Part shown: in pieces, positions 46,601 to 51,505 of the stretch
Layout: each line of letters begins with the position of its first letter
How positions within the stretch are numbered: position 1 is the stretch's first letter
NCBI GenBank assembly: GCA_037447655.1
Contig: JBBHKE010002911.1
Location: forward strand, 72,501-124,005
Length of the DNA stretch: 51,505 nt
Origin: Zygnema cylindricum
Lineage: Eukaryota > Streptophyta > Zygnematophyceae > Zygnematales > Zygnemataceae
Direction of reading: 5' to 3'
Notes under the pieces: generated by a model
Databases searched by the model: none
Told to the model about the DNA's origin: nothing
The model's input: only the letters and a program-made list of their open reading frames with translations
Position numbers and translations under genes: made by a program

Positions 46601-47720
46601 AAGGCCCCTAGGCAATGGAACAGAAAATTAGATGAGTTCTTGACAAGATTAGGATTTACAAGAATTAGCTCAGATCATTCAGTATATGTGATGTGTGGTG
46701 ATAATCCTAATGAGGTGATATTCATTGCTGTGTATGTTGATGACTTGCTGGTAATTAGTAGGAACAAAGAAGGAATTGCTAGAGTAAAACACACTGTTAA
46801 TTCAAAATTTGAAATGAAGGATTTGGGTGAGGCTAAATACATTATTGGAATACAAGTTGAAAGAGATAAAGAAAAGAAAATAATTAGGCTAACACAAAAA
46901 GAAGCGATAGGGAAACATGTTGGAAAAATTTGGCTTGGCTGATGCCAAAGGTTGTGCAACTCCTATGGAGTATAAGCAAAAACTTGAAGGAATGGAGCAT
47001 GAGTTTGGAGTCATCATAAATGAGGAACTCAGTGCAGAAGAGCAAAAATTTATGTCCCAAGTACCCTACAGACAAGTAGTAGGAAGTCTAATTTACTTTA
47101 TGAATTGTTATAGGCCTGATATAGCTGCAGCTGTTGGTGTATTGAGCAGAAGTCTGCAAAATCCACGAAAGAGAGACTGGGAGGCTGCAAAAAGGGTGTT
47201 AAGGTATCTTGTTGGGACTAGAAATCTTTGGCTTACTTTGGGAGGGGACAAGGTTAGCATTAATACTTGGAGTGATGCTAGCTATGGTGATGTGCCTAGT
47301 AGGAAGTATACAACTGGGTATGTCATTCAGATTGGAAGTGGTACTTGTAGTTGGAGTAGTAAACTTCAAAAGGTCACGGCTCAATCTACTATGGAAGCCG
47401 AATACATGGCTGTGAGCGCAGCCTTGAAAGAGTTGCTATGGATTAAGGCATTTCTTCAAGAATTGGGTTTTACGCAACACGGGACACAAATAATGTGGTG
47501 CGACAATCAAGCAGCCATTTCTGTGGCTACAAACCCAAGTCACCATTTTAAGAGTAAACATATGGACATTCGGCTACATTTGGTACGAGAGAAAGTTTTT
47601 GCAAAAGTGGTCAAACTTTGTTATTTGCCTGATGAGAAAATGGTTGCGGACATGTTGACAAAAGCCCTTCCCGCTCCTAAATTGGAGTACTGCAGAAAAG
47701 CATGTGGTCTAAGTGAGTAA
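43482..47720 (+). pseudogene. Element D gag-pol pseudogene
   Basis: It is very similar to the 1402-aa ORF of element A through all domains: zinc knuckle, DSGA, integrase DDE region, YVDD, RNase H. Three lesions break it. These are a TAA stop at codon 44 (43611-43613); loss of one A in the run at 46363-46366 between integrase and the RT core, stopping the frame at 46376; and a gain of one G near 46908-46913 in RT, after YVDD. The frame can restart at ATG 43620, which lies in the PBS, giving a 918-residue gag-PR-INT product without RT. YVDD is intact but out of frame with gag. Confidence 0.93.
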
Positions 47721-47742
47721 GCCTTCTAAAGCTTAAGGGGAG

Positions 47743-48404
47743 TATTGAAAAGTAAGCTTTAGTAAGTCTTAGAAATTTGAGTCTAGGACTTAGAATATTT
47801 TTTGAATACCAACTGTTCAATATTGACTAAATTTAGTGTGGATTTTTTGTAGTATCTACACGAATTGATATCTTTAAGTTAATTAGTGTGTAGGGCCGCC
47901 AATGAATGTAGACGTGATAAGAATCACCCGGATTTTTAGGGTATAGATATTGTTAGTGGACAATTCTGGTCCAAACACTTAGATTTTGTCAGTAGGGTGT
48001 CTGGTGGACCATGTACATACGTTTTGGATGTTTTCTAGATATTTTAGATGTTTTCTAGATCTTTTAAGATGTTTTGTAGATCTTTTGAGTATTTAGTTCA
48101 ATTAGGATTGATCAATTCAACACAGAATGTACATTCTACACAAGAATTAAGGAAATGAGAGCACTGAGTGCAGTTTAAGGTGTTTTATGCTCTATTGTCT
48201 CTAATTTGCTTGTAGTACATGTTTGTTTGGTTGAAATACCTCTTTCGTTTGGAGTTACATATCTTACACTATAGATCTAGTCTATTAGGCATTTCTCTTT
48301 GGGTTTGCTTCCTCTAACATGTCTGATAATGCCTCAGCTCCTATTGCAAGTGCTCCTATTAGCCCTAGTGTTCCACCTGCTCCCGCTGGTGCAAGTGTGA
48401 CTCC
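47743..48404 (+). repeat. 3' LTR of element D, 3'-truncated
   Basis: Matches the family LTR from TATTGAAAAG to GTGCAAGTGTGACTCC, then breaks. It includes a gag leader start (ATG 48319) with its own variations. Confidence 0.9.
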
Positions 48405-48486
48405 AATTTTGAACAGTTGGTATTCCAAAAATATTCTAAGTCCTCGACTCAAAATTCTAAGACTTACTAAAGCTTACCTTTCAATA
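48405..48486 (-). repeat. Inverted LTR 5'-end scrap
   Basis: The complement reads TATTGAAAGGTAAGCTTTAG through CCAACTGTTC, the first ~82 bp of the LTR in reverse. It is fused to the broken end of the element D 3' LTR. The satellite follows directly after its CAATA end. Confidence 0.88.
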
Positions 48487-49206
48487 CTAACTGTTTGGGT
48501 TGTTCCTACTAGTGCTAACAGTTTTTGTAGTTTAGTAAACAATTCTTCTTAGCGCTAACTATTTGTGTAGTTCTAGATAACAATTCCTATCAGCGCTAAG
48601 AGTTTGTGTAATTTGGAAAACAAATCATTTTAGCGCTAACTATTTGTGTAGTTCTAGATAATAATTCCTATCAGCGATAACTATTTGTGTAGTTTTGATA
48701 ACAGTTAATGTAATCGCTAACTGTTTGGGTAGTTTAGATAAATATTCCTACAAGTGCTAACAGTTTTTGTAGTTTAGAAAACAATTCTTGTTAGCGCTAA
48801 CTATTTGTGTAGTTCCAGATAACAATTCCTATCATCACTAACAGTTTGTGTAGTTTAGATAACAATTATTGTTAGCGCTAATAGTTTGTGTAAGTTAGGT
48901 TACCATTTTTGTTAGCGCTAAAAAATCATGTAGTTTAGATAACAATCCTTGTTAACGCTAATAGTTTGTGTAGTTTAGATAACAATTCCTGTTAGCGTTA
49001 ACTATTTGTGTAGTTCTAGATAACAATTTCTATCAGCGCTAATAGTTTGTGTAGTTTTGATAACAATTCATGTAAGCCTTAACAGTTTGGGTAAATTAGA
49101 TAAAAATTCCTACTAGTGCTAACAATTTGAAGTTAAGATACCAATTTTGCAGCTAATAGTTTGTGTGAGGTTACCTTTTTGTTACTAACTGCTTGGTTGT
49201 TTAACA
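48487..49206. repeat. Satellite array, part 4, inverted orientation
   Basis: About 18 increasingly degenerate monomers in the same inverted orientation as part 3. They decay near 49130-49200 (short, deleted units) before the next LTR. Confidence 0.9.
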
Positions 49207-49620
49207 TATTGAAAAGTATGCTTTAGTAAGTCTTAGAAATTTGAGTATAGGACTTAGAATATTTTTGGAATACGAACTGTTCAATATTGACAAAATTTAG
49301 TGTGGATTTTTTTGTAGTATCTACACGAATTGATATCTTTAAGTTAATTAGTGTGTAGGGCCGTTAATGAATGTAGACGTGATAAGAATCACCCGGATTT
49401 TTAGGGTATAGATATTTTTAGTGGACAATTCTGGTCCAAACACTTAGATTTTTGTCAATAGGGTGTCTACTGAACCATGTACATACGTTTTTGATGTTTT
49501 CTAGATCTTTTAGATGTTTTCGAGATGGTCCAAACACTTAGATTTTTGACATCAGGGTGTTTGGTGAACCATGTACATACGTTTTAGATGTTTTGAAATG
49601 TGATGTGTATGTGTTTTAGA
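49207..49620 (+). repeat. Rearranged LTR fragment (A/D family)
   Basis: Starts TATTGAAAAGTATGC and follows the LTR to ~49526. It then repeats the GGTCCAAACACTTAGATTTTT...GTACATACGTTTT block (49527-49585) and degenerates into TGTGATGTGTATGTG before joining integrase sequence. The gag, PBS and protease regions are deleted. Confidence 0.85.
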
Positions 49621-50368
49621 TGTGTATGTGATGGTTGTGGAATGGAATAATTCATAAGTTGCCTTTCCCTTCGCAAACTGATCATAGAAGTAGCAGGGTG
49701 CTAAAACCAATTTATTCTAATGTTAGGGGCCATCTAGATACCCATTTGTGGGAGGGGTTAGTTTATGCTTACTTTTACGGATGACAATAGTAGGTTTACT
49801 ACAGTTTGTTTTCTGAAAAGTAAGGATGAAGTTTTTGCAAAATTTAAGGAGTATAAGGCTTGGGTTGAAAATCTACATGAGATAAAGATAGCGGGATTCA
49901 GATCTGATAATGGAGAAGAGTACATTTCTAATGAGTTTGCAAAATTCTTAAAATTGCATGGAATATCACATCAGCTTACTGTTCCTTATTGTTCGGAACA
50001 AAACGGTGTTTCAAAGAGGATGAATAGAACTATATCAGAGTGTGTTGGGACAATGATGGCGGATATGGACATAGATTACAAGTTTTGGGCAGAGGCTAAG
50101 AATTATGCAGCTTATGTGAGAAACAGGTTAGAAACAAGGGCAGTAAAAGATAAATGTGGACTTATGAAATGTGGACTGGACACAAAGCAGATGTAAGTCA
50201 CTTCAAAGTTTTTGGAAGTAAGATTTTTATGCTAAATAATGATCCGCAGAAATGGAAGTTAAAACCAAAAGGTATACCAAGGCTATATCTTGGGTATGAT
50301 GATCATGCCAAAGGTTATAGAGTGTATGACACTAAGAGAAATAGAATTGCGGTAGCCAGAAACATTTG
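49621..50368 (+). pseudogene. Integrase fragment, left arm of an inverted repeat
   Basis: It corresponds to element A pol from the CDGC motif through the integrase C-terminal part (GYDDHAKGYRVYD). It has an early stop after CDGC and a frame break near 50150. The catalytic Glu of D,D(35)E is Lys here (NGVSKRMN instead of SER), so it is inactive. It ends at AAACATTTG where an inverted LTR fragment starts. Confidence 0.9.
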
Positions 50369-50858
50369 TAAAAGGTCATGGGCATTAAGACTCGGGTATG
50401 ATCCACTCCCACTAGGAGTCACACTTGCACCAACAGGAGCAAGTGGAGCACTAGGGCTAATAGGAGCACTTCCAATAGGAGCTGAGCCATTATCAGACAT
50501 ATTAGCGGAAGAGAAATGCCTATAAAACTAGATCTATAGTGTAAGATTTGTAACTCCAAACGAAAAAGGTATTTCAACCAAAAAAACATGTACTACAAGC
50601 AAGTTAGAGACAATAGAGCATAAAACACCTTAAACAGCACTCAGTGCTCTCATTTCCTTAATTCTTGTGTAGAATGTACATTCTGTATTGAATTAATCAA
50701 TCCTAATTGATTTAAATAATCAAAAGATCTAGAAAACATCTAAAATATCTAGAAAACATCTAAAACGTATGTACATGGTTCACTAGACACCCTACTGACA
50801 AAAATTTAGGTGTTTGGACCAGAATTGTCCACTAAAAATATCTATACCCTAAAAATCC
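50369..50858 (-). repeat. Inverted LTR fragment (spacer between integrase arms)
   Basis: The complement of the family LTR, lacking its first ~190 bp and its last 5 bp. It includes a gag leader start on the minus strand (ATG 50500-50498, MSDNGSAPIGSAPIS...). It forms the ~490-bp loop of the surrounding inverted repeat. Confidence 0.88.
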
Positions 50859-51505
50859 AAATGTTTTTGGATACCGCAACTCTATTTCTCTTAGTGTCAT
50901 ACACTTTATAACCTTTGGCATGATCATCATACCCAAGATATAGCCTTGGTATACCTTTTGGTTTTAACTTCCATTTCTGCGGATCATTATTTAGCATAAA
51001 AATCTTACTTCCAAAAACTTTGAAGTGACTTACATCTGGTTTGTGTCCAGTCCACATTTCATAAGTCCACGTTTATCTTTTAATGCCCTTGTTTCTAACC
51101 TGTTTCTCACATAAGCTGCATAATTCTTAGCCTCTGCCCAAAACTTGTAATCTATGTCCATATCCGCCATCATTGTCCCAACACACTCTGATATAGTTCT
51201 ATTCATCCTCTTTGAAACACCGTTTTGTTCCGAACAATAAGGAACAGTAAGCTGATGTGATATTCCATGCAATTTTAAGAATTTTGCAAACTCATTAGAA
51301 ATGTACTCTTCTCCATTATCAGATCTGAATCCCGCTATCTTTATCTCATGTAGATTTTCAACCCAAGCCTTATACTCCTTAAATTTTGCAAAAACTTCAT
51401 CCTTACTTTTCAGAAAACAAACTGTAGTAAACCTACTATTGTCATCCGTAAAAGTAAGCATAAACTAACCCCTCCCACAAATGGGTATCTAGATGGCCCC
51501 TAACA
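50859..51505 (-). pseudogene. Integrase fragment, right arm of the inverted repeat (runs off the window)
   Basis: Near-identical reverse complement of 49722-50368, the same length (647 bp) up to the window end. It shares the Glu-to-Lys change and the frame break near the KDK...LMKCGLD segment, with only a handful of differences (e.g. ALKDKR for AVKDKC). The shared lesions show that one arm was copied from the other. Confidence 0.92.

Larger units (their letters stand above)
42907..48404 (+). mobile_element. Copia element D, near full length, mutated
   Basis: Same family as element A: 5' LTR 42907-43615 (709 bp), half-tRNA PBS from 43616 (GGTTATGGGCCCATC), gag-pol, polypurine tract AAGGGGAG 47735-47742, 3' LTR from 47743. 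The 3' LTR stops at 48404, missing its last ~60 bp, and is joined to an inverted LTR scrap, so no target duplication can be scored. The LTR is ~40 bp longer than in A, mainly a 42-bp Ala/Pro-rich segment of the gag leader. Confidence 0.95.

Overview
The window is nuclear DNA from a eukaryote, most likely a land plant. It holds one gene of the plant-specific DUF674 family with phase-0 GT-AG introns. It also holds several Ty1/copia LTR retrotransposons whose primer-binding sites match plant initiator-methionine tRNA, small inverted-repeat (MITE-like) DNA elements, a tRNA-headed SINE-like repeat and a large AT-rich satellite. There are no prokaryotic operons. Ten Ns at 27146-27155 mark an assembly gap.

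Layout. 1-850 is an ACAG/GACG-rich low-complexity tract. 851-6840 is AT-rich, with no gene I can name; it holds a solo LTR with a CCTAT target duplication (2469-2939), a small inverted-repeat element (4240-4438) and an (AT)51 run. 6841-8812 is the DUF674 gene in three exons. 8813-13199 is repeats: GA and CT tracts, a 151-bp foldback element, and two copies of an unnamed 0.53-kb repeat, one split by a 689-bp element with terminal inverted repeats. 13200-24185 is an old, decayed minus-strand copia element (B). A young, apparently intact plus-strand copia (A, 18008-23485) is nested in its gag, bounded by GTAAG duplications. 24186-32432 is a mosaic: a duplicated terminal exon of an unknown gene, a SINE-like/PBS-bearing module, a PIF/Harbinger-like MITE with TAA duplications, a CpG-rich block, and long unassigned stretches. 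32433-49206 is about 10 kb of satellite built from ~40-bp monomers in 5-mer (201 bp) and 7-mer (281 bp) higher-order repeats. It is broken up by relatives of element A: an inverted truncated element (37369-38161), a small LTR scrap at the point where the satellite reverses (42232), and a nearly full-length but mutated copy D (42907-48404). 49207-51505 is a rearranged copia derivative in which two ~647-bp integrase fragments face each other across an LTR fragment, a large potential hairpin running off the window end.

The main unusual theme is the copia architecture. In both families (A/D and B) the gag start codon lies inside the 5' LTR. The reading frame then runs through the primer-binding site, and that site matches the internal anticodon-stem region of initiator tRNA-Met (half-tRNA priming, as in Drosophila copia) rather than the tRNA 3' end. 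The second theme is the association of this family with the satellite: array edges and the array inversion point coincide with LTR termini.
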